This document shows, one piece after another, positions 1-7,209 of a stretch of DNA of 9,107 bases. The DNA is from Bacillota bacterium (lineage in GTDB: Bacteria; Bacillota; Clostridia; Lachnospirales; Bianqueaceae). The position numbers and the translations under genes are program-made. The stretch covers positions 1 through 9,107 of the forward strand of contig JAFUJY010000237.1 of assembly GCA_017467985.1 (NCBI GenBank), in the 5' to 3' direction. The notes beneath the pieces were generated by a model. That model was given only the letters and a program-made list of their open reading frames with translations, was not told the DNA's origin and made no database searches. Numbering within the stretch: position 1 is the stretch's first letter; each line of letters begins with the position of its first letter.

Positions 1-1996
1 GCAGGCCAGGCACTTCCCATATCACACTCTGTCCTGGTGCCAGCTGCAATCTGCGTTGTTCCTCCGACAGATGAACAATGGAATCTACTGTATCTGCAGC
101 GCCTTCATTAAAGAACATGCAGATTATTCCGCCATCTGTCTTCCACCGGGCCAGCCGCAAATGGGGCCAGTATCCTTCCACACGGATTTTACATTCAAAC
201 TCCTCTGGCAGTTCTTCTAAAAATACAGTCTTCACATGATTTCGGAAACAATCCGGTACTTCATCAGGCAGCAAGTCCATCATTATCACTTTTACATGTT
301 CTGCAATTTGTCCGATTTTCTCCATAAGCTTCCAGTCCATGCTCTGACAATAGGGGAGAATCAACGCAGGATACTCCGCCGCTCCTACCCTCAGCGTATT
401 CTTCTCCGTCACTTCTGCCTTCATCAGCCAATCGGCGGAGATCACATCGTAATCCAACTGATATTCCATCAGTACCCGTGCAGGTTTCTGGAAAAGCATC
501 ATCTCACCGCCGGACCATTCCGCCTCCGCATGGTATAAAATAGCCGCATCCGCTTGGTGAACACCACGACTCAACAGTCCAGCCCTCTTTTCAGTATATT
601 TCATTAACTCCGCAAAGGCTTCAAACTGAGGATTGTTCCCTCGAGCATAGAAGTGTGGCGGGCAATCCCGATCCGGGAAAGTCATGGAAAATGCATGGGG
701 TACGAAATAGTTAATCCCCCGCACTAGCATATGATCCGTCAGCCACTTCATATCCGAAACACTGTATCCCCAACTGTAGTTGCCGAATAGTTCACACAGG
801 GCTCTCCCTTTCTTACAGGGGTCCACATGGGCATAAGAGGATGCCAGCTTTGCCAGAGCATAATGGAAGAATTCTCCGTCACCTTCCCCTGCAATCCAGC
901 GATGGACAGGATCCTCAAAGCCGGGCATGATCTGAAAATGCACCACATCCACGCCTGCCATATGCTGTCCGGACTGCTCCCGGAAATAATGGCCTATGCT
1001 GCAGCCAAGACGAGCATGGGCATTGTCATCCTCAATAATATGACCGATGTATTCCACACCATGGTCTTGGCACCACTGCCCCACCTGACCGGAAAAACAC
1101 TCGGCCACCAACCTGGTCAACTCATCCATGTACTCCGTACGGATTCGCCCGGTCTTGAGTCCCTGGTCATACCATAGGCCCACCAGCTGATACAGATAAT
1201 CTTTGCCCCAGCGCCCTTGCAGTCTTTCTGCCAGCTGCGCACTCCAGGGCAGTTTTACATCTGCCTTACCCAATCTTTCATTAAAACCATAGCCGGGGAC
1301 ATTTCCCAGCTCCGGTTCATCGGAGAAGAACCCGGCAATGGTCCGACCAAACTCAGCGCCAAAGTGCTCATAATGCTTCTCGTACACTTCATCAATCAAT
1401 ACCCGGACGGATTCTGAATCAATCAGATTCATATATCCGTCACGACCTCCGCCCTTTTGGGTGGTATACAACACAAAGATACGCCAGCGGCCCTTGGGGA
1501 TGTCCCAATACAGCCGGCCATTATGCATCTTCTCCGTCAAGTCCACTGCGCCATAACGACGCACCGCCTGACTTTCTCCGTCAGGTTTCTGAAATGCCAA
1601 CACTGCCAGCAAGTGGCCTTCGCTGCCTAAGAATGGCTGAAGCCACACAGCACTGCTCTCCGCCGGCCCCACCACATCCATGTGACGCTCTGCCAAGTAC
1701 CACTTAGCCTTTTCCGGACATTTGGCGAATCCACCGTTGGCATACCCCGTAGGAAAATGGGAATCATCCAAAATCCACACTCGCATATCATGAGTCTTAC
1801 AATCATCAATAACACACTTCAGGTCCTCCCACCATTTTGGTCCCGCAAAATCCGGATGGGGACGGGACTCAAGACACACTTCTTTGATCCCACATTCCCT
1901 CACCTTTGCCAGTTCTTCCAGGATGATCTCCTGACTTTCACCCTTCATCCAGAAAAAGGGCAGAATATGTCTGCCCTCTCCATTATTATTCTTCAT
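1..1996 (-). CDS. Cytoplasmic glycoside hydrolase, GH106-like (alpha-L-rhamnosidase type), 3' end outside window
   Basis: An uninterrupted reading frame of 665 codons runs from the ATG at 1996 to the left edge with no stop, so the C-terminus is missing. It probably hydrolyses a glycosidic bond, perhaps of an alpha-L-rhamnoside. Visible landmarks are a TIM-barrel-like start (VCLESRPHPDF near residue 40, WWEDL near 55, VWILDDSHFPTGYANG near 73-88), FFSDEPE at 223-229, GHIIEDDNAHARLG at 318-331, CELFGNYSWGYS at 401-412 with candidate acid E402, and GINYFVPHAFS at 427-437. The last two recall the Glu-containing 'SEAFG' and 'GVN..H' blocks of GH106-like enzymes. There is no signal peptide, so it should act inside the cell on imported oligosaccharides or glycosides. 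The ATG follows AAAGGTG at 7-nt spacing and lies inside the end of the MATE gene (11-nt overlap), indicating co-transcription and probable translational coupling. The glycosidase assignment is fairly safe; family and substrate are inferred from memory of motifs and could be wrong. Confidence 0.7.
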   Translation of the reverse strand, partial: MKNNNGEGRHILPFFWMKGESQEIILEELAKVRECGIKEVCLESRPHPDFAGPKWWEDLKCVIDDCKTHDMRVWILDDSHFPTGYANGGFAKCPEKAKWYLAERHMDVVGPAESSAVWLQPFLGSEGHLLAVLAFQKPDGESQAVRRYGAVDLTEKMHNGRLYWDIPKGRWRIFVLYTTQKGGGRDGYMNLIDSESVRVLIDEVYEKHYEHFGAEFGRTIAGFFSDEPELGNVPGYGFNERLGKADVKLPWSAQLAERLQGRWGKDYLYQLVGLWYDQGLKTGRIRTEYMDELTRLVAECFSGQVGQWCQDHGVEYIGHIIEDDNAHARLGCSIGHYFREQSGQHMAGVDVVHFQIMPGFEDPVHRWIAGEGDGEFFHYALAKLASSYAHVDPCKKGRALCELFGNYSWGYSVSDMKWLTDHMLVRGINYFVPHAFSMTFPDRDCPPHFYARGNNPQFEAFAELMKYTEKRAGLLSRGVHQADAAILYHAEAEWSGGEMMLFQKPARVLMEYQLDYDVISADWLMKAEVTEKNTLRVGAAEYPALILPYCQSMDWKLMEKIGQIAEHVKVIMMDLLPDEVPDCFRNHVKTVFLEELPEEFECKIRVEGYWPHLRLARWKTDGGIICMFFNEGAADTVDSIVHLSEEQRRLQLAPGQSVIWEVPGL

Positions 1997-3344
1997 TTTT
2001 GATCACCTTTTTTTGCCAAGTTCCTCTCAAGAAATACACCCCTGTGATGGCCAGTCCTAACACCCAGCTCACCCCGTAACACATATATAACCAGTTCTGA
2101 CCGAAGGTTACGGACAGGAAATATGCCAGTGGCAAGCGGAACAGCCAGAACATGATTAAGCAGGCCGCCGTGGGCAGTTTTACCTCGCCCACACCGTTCA
2201 GGAAACAATTCAAGGTGTGGAATGCGGCATACAGCCAATACCACGGGAAACACCATACAATAAAAATGTATCCCGCTTCAATCACTTCCGGATCCTGATT
2301 AAAAATCCACAGGAATTCCCGTCCCCAGATGGTCATGATCATGCAGATCACAAAATTGCTCACCACATTCACAATCATGATGCTCTTAATTCCCTTCTTC
2401 AGACGCTCCATTTTTCCGGCACCCGCATTTTGTCCTGCAAAGGTGGTGGTGGACACCGCAAGGGCTGCCAACACCATGTATACGATGGAATCCAGCTTAC
2501 CGGAAGCGGTTGCTCCCGCCATAAACACTGAACCATGACTATTTACAATGCTTCGCAGCAATAGATGTCCTAAAGAATATACACCGCTGTTAAAGCCAAG
2601 GGGCAGACCCAGGCTGACCATTCGGCGAATCCAATGCTTGTCCAGCTGCAGAGAAAATACCTTAAATTCCAGTTCCAGATAATTCTTTTTGATGTACCAA
2701 ATACTATAAAACCAGGACACAAAAGTGGCAATTACGGTGGCAATGGCCACTCCCGCCACGCCCCAATGGAAAACGATGACAAACACCAGGTCCAATATAA
2801 TATTTGTAATACTGGAAATCACCAGGGCAATCAGAGGCGCCTGACTATCTCCCAGGCCGCGCAGCACACCTGCATTCAGGTTATACCCCAGACTTGCAAT
2901 GGTCCCCACAAAAATAATCACCAGATAAATATAGGCTTCGTCCATTACATCCGCCGGTACCTGCATACATCCCAGAATCCAACGGCTTATCAGAACCCCC
3001 ACGATGGTAATGGGCACTGAGCATAACATCAGGAAACTATTGGCAGTGCGCACCACATCCCGAATGGTTGCACGTTCCCCTGCACCCACATACTGGGACA
3101 CCAAAATTGTAGCCGCCGAACTCAGTCCTAAAAAGATGGCCAACATTACATCCATGGGGAAACCTGCGGTTCCCACCGCTGCCAAAGCCTCTGCTCCGTT
3201 ATAATTTCCCACGATGATACTATCCACCGTATTATACAACTGCTGACACAGGTTTCCCACCAACAAAGGCAGTGCAAACAGTATAAACTTTTTGATGATA
3301 CTGCCCTGCGTCATATCCACAACAGCTTTTTTACTCTGTTTCAT
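1986..3344 (-). CDS. MATE family efflux transporter (multidrug and toxin extrusion)
   Basis: A 452-residue membrane protein of the usual MATE length. It should export cationic drugs or metabolites across the cytoplasmic membrane, driven by a sodium or proton gradient. The N-terminal half starts with the hallmark DMTQGSIIKKFILFALPLLV and NLCQQLYNTVDSIIVG (residues about 10-46), then SQYVGAGE at 83-90, LRGLGDSQAP at 161-170 and a helix starting NIILDLVFVIVF at 181. The C-terminal half repeats the pattern: LGLPLGFNSGVYSLG near 245-259 and FAGQNAGAGKMERLKKG at 302-318, matching SQYVGAGE of the first half. About twelve hydrophobic segments are visible, with charged loops between them. Start ATG follows AAAGGA at 7 nt. 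The gene sits just behind the metY terminator and overlaps the glycosidase gene by 11 nt, so the two form a pair. No feature reveals the substrate; the neighbouring glycosidase might suggest a glycoside, but that is inference. Confidence 0.93.
   Translation of the reverse strand: MKQSKKAVVDMTQGSIIKKFILFALPLLVGNLCQQLYNTVDSIIVGNYNGAEALAAVGTAGFPMDVMLAIFLGLSSAATILVSQYVGAGERATIRDVVRTANSFLMLCSVPITIVGVLISRWILGCMQVPADVMDEAYIYLVIIFVGTIASLGYNLNAGVLRGLGDSQAPLIALVISSITNIILDLVFVIVFHWGVAGVAIATVIATFVSWFYSIWYIKKNYLELEFKVFSLQLDKHWIRRMVSLGLPLGFNSGVYSLGHLLLRSIVNSHGSVFMAGATASGKLDSIVYMVLAALAVSTTTFAGQNAGAGKMERLKKGIKSIMIVNVVSNFVICMIMTIWGREFLWIFNQDPEVIEAGYIFIVWCFPWYWLYAAFHTLNCFLNGVGEVKLPTAACLIMFWLFRLPLAYFLSVTFGQNWLYMCYGVSWVLGLAITGVYFLRGTWQKKVIKNEE
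2004..2010 (-). promoter_or_regulatory. Ribosome binding site of the glycoside hydrolase gene
   Basis: AAAGGTG, at the end of an A7 run, lies 7 nt before the ATG at 1996 and inside the last codons of the MATE gene. It supports the chosen start and the 11-nt gene overlap. Confidence 0.7.
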
Positions 3345-3351
3345 CCCATAA

Positions 3352-3357
3352 TCCTTT
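3352..3357 (-). promoter_or_regulatory. Ribosome binding site of the MATE gene
   Basis: AAAGGA lies 7 nt before the ATG at 3344 and supports this start. An upstream ATG at 3360 is in a different frame. Confidence 0.7.
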
Positions 3358-3366
3358 CATACATTG

Positions 3367-3389
3367 AAAAAGGGCCGGTTGCCCGGCCC
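3367..3389 (-). terminator. Intrinsic terminator after metY
   Basis: On the minus strand GGGCCGG and CCGGCCC form a perfect 7-bp GC stem around a GCAA tetraloop (GNRA type), followed at once by TTTTT (3371-3367). It begins 6 nt after the MetY stop codon. On the plus strand the same stem is followed by GTATTTTT, so it could also stop transcription coming the other way, though no plus-strand gene is seen. It should end the gyrA-to-metY transcript. Only 22 nt separate its T-tract from the MATE start codon. Confidence 0.9.
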
Positions 3390-3395
3390 GTATTT

Positions 3396-4664
3396 TTAGA
3401 TCTGATCCAGAGCCTGTTTGATATCCTCCAGAATATCTTCCACATCTTCCAGACCCACAGACAAACGAATTAAGCCCGGAGTAACACCACCGGCCACCAA
3501 CTGTTCATCGGTCAGCTGACGATGGGTGGAACTGGCAGGATGCAGTACACAAGTACGAATATCTGCCACATGAACCACCAGATTGATCATCTTCAGGCTA
3601 TCGATAAACTTAGCTGCCACTTCTCGGCCACCCTTGATGGAGAATGCGATAACACCGCTCTTACCCTCAGGCAGATACTTTTCAGCCAGGTCATAATACT
3701 TATTGCCGGGAACTGTGGGATAGTTGATAAATTCAATCTTATCGGTACGAGTGGCCAGGTATGCAGCCACTTCTTCAGCGTTCTTGCTGTGCTGCTTGAT
3801 TCGCAGGGGCAGGGTCTCCAGGCCTAAGTTCAGCAGGAATGCACCCATGGGAGTCTGAGCGGCGCCCAAGTCACGCATCATCTGTACACGAGCCTTGGTG
3901 ATATAAGCTGCCTTACCAAAGGCCTCAGTGTACACAATACCATGGTAGGACTCATCCGGTACGGTAAATTCCGGGAACTTGCCATTGGTCCAGTCAAAGT
4001 TACCGCTGTCTACGATTACACCACCCATCTGCACGGCGTGGCCATCCATGTACTTGGTGGTGGAATGAACTACGATATCCGCACCAAACTCAAAGGGACG
4101 GCACAGTACAGGGGTTGCAAAAGTGTTATCCACGATAAAGGGTACACCATTCTTGTGGGCAATACCCGCCAAACGCTCAATATCCAGCACTGCGATAGCA
4201 GGGTTGGCAATGGTCTCACCAAACATGGCCTTGGTGTTGGGCTTAAATGCCTTCTGAATCTCTTCGTCACTGGCATCCGCATCCACAAAGGTTACCTCAA
4301 TACCCATCTTCTTCATGGTTACAGCAAACAGATTCACGGTACCGCCGTAAATGGTGGCGGTGCTGACCATATGGTCACCTGCATGCAGGATGTTCAGAAT
4401 AGCCAGGGTGGTGGCAGACTGACCGGAGGAAGTACACAGAGCACCAATACCGCCTTCCAAATCCGCAATCTTCTGCTCCACTACATCCGTAGTCGGGTTG
4501 GACAAACGGGTGTAAAAATGACCGGAGGCACTCAGGTCAAACAGCTGACCTACATGATCGGTGGAATCATAAGTAAAAGTCGTACTCTGATAAATCGGCA
4601 GCGCATTGGCCTCACCGTTGCCCGGCTTATAACCGGAATGTAAACATTTGGTACTGATTTTCAT
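3396..4664 (-). CDS. metY: O-acetylhomoserine sulfhydrylase / aminocarboxypropyltransferase (PLP-dependent, MetY type)
   Basis: A 422-residue member of the Cys/Met metabolism PLP enzymes (fold type I), matching the usual 420-430 residue length of O-acetylhomoserine sulfhydrylases. It would join sulfide or methanethiol to O-acetyl-L-homoserine, giving homocysteine or methionine plus acetate, in the cytoplasm. Visible motifs are ALPIYQSTTF (21-30), YTRLSNPTTD (51-60), the PLP-ring block SSGQSATT (79-86), FIVDNTFATP with cofactor Asp179 (176-185), the Schiff-base Lys204 in HSTTKYMDGH (200-209), and HPASSTHRQL (375-384) followed by RLSVGLED (400-407), whose Arg400 should bind the substrate carboxylate. 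Family relatives include cystathionine gamma-synthase and gamma-lyase; length and the extended 220-260 region favour MetY. It follows the malic enzyme by 17 nt and ends in a terminator. GAGGAG 10 nt upstream supports the start and overlaps the malic enzyme stop codon. Confidence 0.9.
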   Translation of the reverse strand: MKISTKCLHSGYKPGNGEANALPIYQSTTFTYDSTDHVGQLFDLSASGHFYTRLSNPTTDVVEQKIADLEGGIGALCTSSGQSATTLAILNILHAGDHMVSTATIYGGTVNLFAVTMKKMGIEVTFVDADASDEEIQKAFKPNTKAMFGETIANPAIAVLDIERLAGIAHKNGVPFIVDNTFATPVLCRPFEFGADIVVHSTTKYMDGHAVQMGGVIVDSGNFDWTNGKFPEFTVPDESYHGIVYTEAFGKAAYITKARVQMMRDLGAAQTPMGAFLLNLGLETLPLRIKQHSKNAEEVAAYLATRTDKIEFINYPTVPGNKYYDLAEKYLPEGKSGVIAFSIKGGREVAAKFIDSLKMINLVVHVADIRTCVLHPASSTHRQLTDEQLVAGGVTPGLIRLSVGLEDVEDILEDIKQALDQI

Positions 4665-4674
4665 AATAATATTT

Positions 4675-4680
4675 CTCCTC
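4675..4680 (-). promoter_or_regulatory. Ribosome binding site of metY
   Basis: GAGGAG lies 10 nt before the ATG at 4664, immediately after the malic enzyme stop codon region (AAAGAGGAG runs across it). This arrangement suits co-translation of the two genes. Confidence 0.75.
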
Positions 4681-4681
4681 T

Positions 4682-5824
4682 TTAAGAATTAATAACAGCA
4701 TTTGCAATGGTGTCGGCCACCCGGGGATCAAAGGCATAAGGAATCAAATTCTCCTCGTTCAGCTCGTCTGCGGGAATCATATCCGCCAGGGCATGGGCCA
4801 CATTCAGCTTGATCTGCTGAGTGATCTTACGGCGGGCTGCCAGTGCTCCCTTGAACAATCCCGGGAACACCAGTACATTATTGATCTGGTTGGGGAAATC
4901 TGAACGGCCGGTCCCCACGATGCGGGCACCGCCGGCCTTGGCCAGATCGGGCATAATCTCGGGGGTGGGGTTAGCCATGGCAAAAACAATGGCATCCTTA
5001 GCCATGGATGCAACCATCTCCGTGGTTACAATCCCAGGGGCAGACACACCCACAAAAATATCCGCACCCTTCAGGGCATCGGCCAACTTGCCGGTAATTC
5101 CGGACTTATTGGTGATCTGGGCCATCTGGGCCTGGGCGGGGTTCATGCCTTCCACTCCGGGATGAAGGACCCCCACTTTGTCGCATAACACCACATCACC
5201 AAAGCCGTCACTAATCAGCAGCTTACTGATGGCGATACCTGCGGCACCGGCACCATTCACAACCACCCGGGCATTGGCGCGCTCCTTACCCACCACCCGC
5301 AGGGCGTTGGTCAGGGCTGCCAGCACCACCATGGCCGTACCATGCTGATCATCGTGGAATACGGGGATGTCCAGTTCTGCATCCAATCGCTGTTCGATTT
5401 CAAAACAGCGGGGGGCTGATATATCCTCCAGGTTGATACCGCCAAAGGTGGGGGCCAGGAGCTTGACTGTCTCTACAATCTTGTCCGGATCCTTGGTATC
5501 CAGGCAGATGGGAACCGCATCCACTCCGCCGAACTCTTTGAACAACACGGCCTTTCCTTCCATAACAGGCATGGCTGCCTCCGGGCCGATATCTCCCAAG
5601 CCCAACACTGCGGTACCATCGGTTACCACCGCCACCAGATTGCCCTTCATGGTATATTTGTATACATCCTCAGGATTGGCATGAATCTTTTTGCAGGGTT
5701 CAGCAACACCGGGGGTATAGGCCATGGACAGGGCCTCCCGAGAGTCTACTTTCATTTTTGCCTGCACGGAGAGTTTTCCCTGCCACTCCTCATGCAGCTG
5801 CAAAGCCTTTTCTAATTGTGTCAT
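4682..5824 (-). CDS. Malic enzyme (malate dehydrogenase, oxaloacetate-decarboxylating), short bacterial type
   Basis: A 380-residue malic enzyme, the typical length of the short bacterial form without a phosphotransacetylase-like tail. It converts L-malate and NAD(P) to pyruvate, CO2 and NAD(P)H in the cytoplasm. Visible motifs are the catalytic-Tyr block AYTPGVAEPC (35-44, Tyr36), EGKAVLFKEFGG (89-100, catalytic Lys91), metal ligands in INLEDISAPRCFEIE (130-144, Glu133/Asp134) and FHDDQHGTA (156-164), the Rossmann loop NGAGAAG (190-196), ANPTPE (284-289) and TGRSDFPNQINN (305-316). Asp215 ends the second Rossmann strand (VVLCD), which usually favours NAD over NADP. I chose the ATG at 5824, where the conserved MTQLEKALQLHEEW start lies. 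The in-frame ATG at 5866 would add 14 residues encoded by a hairpin. The ribosome site (AGAGAGA) is weak. It is followed after 17 nt by metY. Confidence 0.95.
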   Translation of the reverse strand: MTQLEKALQLHEEWQGKLSVQAKMKVDSREALSMAYTPGVAEPCKKIHANPEDVYKYTMKGNLVAVVTDGTAVLGLGDIGPEAAMPVMEGKAVLFKEFGGVDAVPICLDTKDPDKIVETVKLLAPTFGGINLEDISAPRCFEIEQRLDAELDIPVFHDDQHGTAMVVLAALTNALRVVGKERANARVVVNGAGAAGIAISKLLISDGFGDVVLCDKVGVLHPGVEGMNPAQAQMAQITNKSGITGKLADALKGADIFVGVSAPGIVTTEMVASMAKDAIVFAMANPTPEIMPDLAKAGGARIVGTGRSDFPNQINNVLVFPGLFKGALAARRKITQQIKLNVAHALADMIPADELNEENLIPYAFDPRVADTIANAVINS

Positions 5825-5852
5825 GATATATCTCTCTTTTCGGGTATGTTTG

Positions 5853-5882
5853 GGGCTCCGGCGCATTACACAGCCGGAGCCC
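5853..5882 (-). promoter_or_regulatory. Strong intercistronic hairpin upstream of the malic enzyme gene
   Basis: GGGCTCCGGC and GCCGGAGCCC form a perfect 10-bp GC-rich stem with a 10-nt loop, between the aldolase stop codon and the malic enzyme start. On the minus strand it is followed by CAAACATACC, not a T-tract, so it is a poor intrinsic terminator in the direction of the genes. On the plus strand the stem is followed by TTAGTTTTAATT, a weak T-rich tail. It may be an RNA processing or stabilising element that sets different levels for the two halves of the operon, or a leaky terminator. The sequence alone does not decide. Confidence 0.6.
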
Positions 5883-5895
5883 TTAGTTTTAATTA

Positions 5896-7188
5896 TTACT
5901 TCAAACCAAATGCAACTTCCAGTTCGTCCACTTCTTCGTCGCTGATGCGGATGATGGAACCTACATTGTGGGTCAGAATAACGGACTTGGCACTGTATTC
6001 CATAACCTCCAGCTTATCGAAGGCATTGATCAGAGATGTACCGGTGGCAATGACACAGTCATTTTCGATAATGGCCACAGGATTATCTGCGTGCAGCTTG
6101 GATGCCAGCTCCTCTGCCTCCATAAAGGTGGAACCAAAGGGATACTTCTGGACAGTTCGCAGCTGCAGATAGCTCTCCGGAATCAGACGGGCATCAAAAT
6201 CCGTATCCGTTACTGCAAAGGCCATGATGTGAGGCGGATGGGCAACAATGACGGTCTGGATCTCCGGATGCTGTTTGTAAAGCTCCATATGCAGCTTTAC
6301 AGAACGGGAAGGAAACTTACCTGCTTCTCTCTTACCATCCTGAATCAGAACCAGATCCTCCGGCTCCAAATAATCGCGGTCCTTAGCATAGGGTGTGATC
6401 AAGAAGCTATTTTCACTCAAGCGACAGGAGAAGGTACCCTGGCTGCTGGTGAACAGCTCATTATTATATGCACGCTTAATCAGTTCGCACATATCCCGGC
6501 GCATGGCCAGCTCACGACTGGAATGCTTGGCTTCGAATTCTTCCATGGCAGGCTGGGTCTTGTGCTTAAAGCGCTCCAGTTCTGCTTTGGTCAGCGGACG
6601 AGGGGTCTGGCCAATGGTGCGGGCATTGATCTCCAGACGAGCACAATAATCCAGCGTCTCAAAAATCATGAACGCCTTGAACAGGCCTTCACCGGAACCA
6701 ATAACTACACCATGATTTTCCAGCATAACGGTATTGTAACCCTTTGCAAACTCGCGGGCGATATACTCACCCAACTTGGCGCTGCCGGGGGTAGCATAAT
6801 CCGCATAAGCCAAGTCGCCGCACAGGAGTTTTGCATTGGGTACCAGCAGGGTATCCGGGAACTTACGTGCTACGGAAAAAGCAACCAGTGTGGGCGGATG
6901 GGCATGCAAAATAGCCTTCAAATCAGGGCGAGCCTTATAAATCGCCTGGTGGAAGGGATATTCTACAGAAGGTCTGTGCAGACCTTCGTAAGTACCATCG
7001 GGGAATACACGCATGATATCTTCCCGGCGCAGAGTACCTTTATCCACTCCGCTGGGACTAATCCACATCACGCCGTCATCATCCATAATGGACAAATTAC
7101 CGCCGGAAGTGGTGGTCATACCATTATGATAGATTCTGTTCATAATCATAACAATTTGGTCCGCAGGATGCTGCATTTCAAAATTCAT
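5896..7188 (-). CDS. Tandem class II aldolase/adducin domain protein (two-domain, second domain degenerate)
   Basis: A 430-residue protein built from two class II aldolase/adducin domains; single-domain relatives such as fuculose-phosphate aldolase are about 215 residues. Domain 1 (about 8-195) keeps the SGGNLS loop (28-33), Glu76 in PSVEYPFH, His95 and His97 in HAHPP, and His159 in ENHG: the catalytic acid and three zinc ligands of FucA-type enzymes. It should split or dehydrate a sugar phosphate with a divalent metal in the cytoplasm. Domain 2 (about 225-415) aligns at an offset of 218-220 residues, yet has Ser296, Val315 and Asp377 at three of those places and keeps only His317. The glycine loop is changed to SSQGTFS. 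Domain 2 is therefore probably structural or regulatory. Substrate cannot be told: fuculose-, rhamnulose-, ribulose- or methylthioribulose-phosphate families share these motifs. The gene lies 21 nt after the CAP-SLH gene and starts behind AAGGAG at 8 nt. Confidence 0.88.
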   Translation of the reverse strand: MNFEMQHPADQIVMIMNRIYHNGMTTTSGGNLSIMDDDGVMWISPSGVDKGTLRREDIMRVFPDGTYEGLHRPSVEYPFHQAIYKARPDLKAILHAHPPTLVAFSVARKFPDTLLVPNAKLLCGDLAYADYATPGSAKLGEYIAREFAKGYNTVMLENHGVVIGSGEGLFKAFMIFETLDYCARLEINARTIGQTPRPLTKAELERFKHKTQPAMEEFEAKHSSRELAMRRDMCELIKRAYNNELFTSSQGTFSCRLSENSFLITPYAKDRDYLEPEDLVLIQDGKREAGKFPSRSVKLHMELYKQHPEIQTVIVAHPPHIMAFAVTDTDFDARLIPESYLQLRTVQKYPFGSTFMEAEELASKLHADNPVAIIENDCVIATGTSLINAFDKLEVMEYSAKSVILTHNVGSIIRISDEEVDELEVAFGLK

Positions 7189-7196
7189 AATGATCG

Positions 7197-7202
7197 CTCC
7201 TT
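7197..7202 (-). promoter_or_regulatory. Ribosome binding site of the tandem aldolase gene
   Basis: AAGGAG lies 8 nt before the ATG at 7188 within the 21-nt gap after the CAP-SLH gene. It is the strongest Shine-Dalgarno sequence in the window. Confidence 0.8.
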
Positions 7203-7209
7203 TTCTATT

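Noticed and set aside
1993..2256. An 87-codon minus-strand frame overlapping the end of the MATE gene, near an A7 run that might allow slippage
   Set aside because: The MATE frame keeps its family motifs to the end and has normal length. The other frame has no recognisable domain, and the A7 run is adequately explained as part of the ribosome site for the next gene.
3942..4643. A 233-codon open frame on the plus strand opposite metY
   Set aside because: It lies wholly within metY, its product has no recognisable motif, and it is best explained as a codon-bias shadow.
5825..5866. N-terminal extension of the malic enzyme from the ATG at 5866 (MRRSPKHTRKERYI)
   Set aside because: The extra residues are encoded by the hairpin and its flank, and the family start matches the ATG at 5824.
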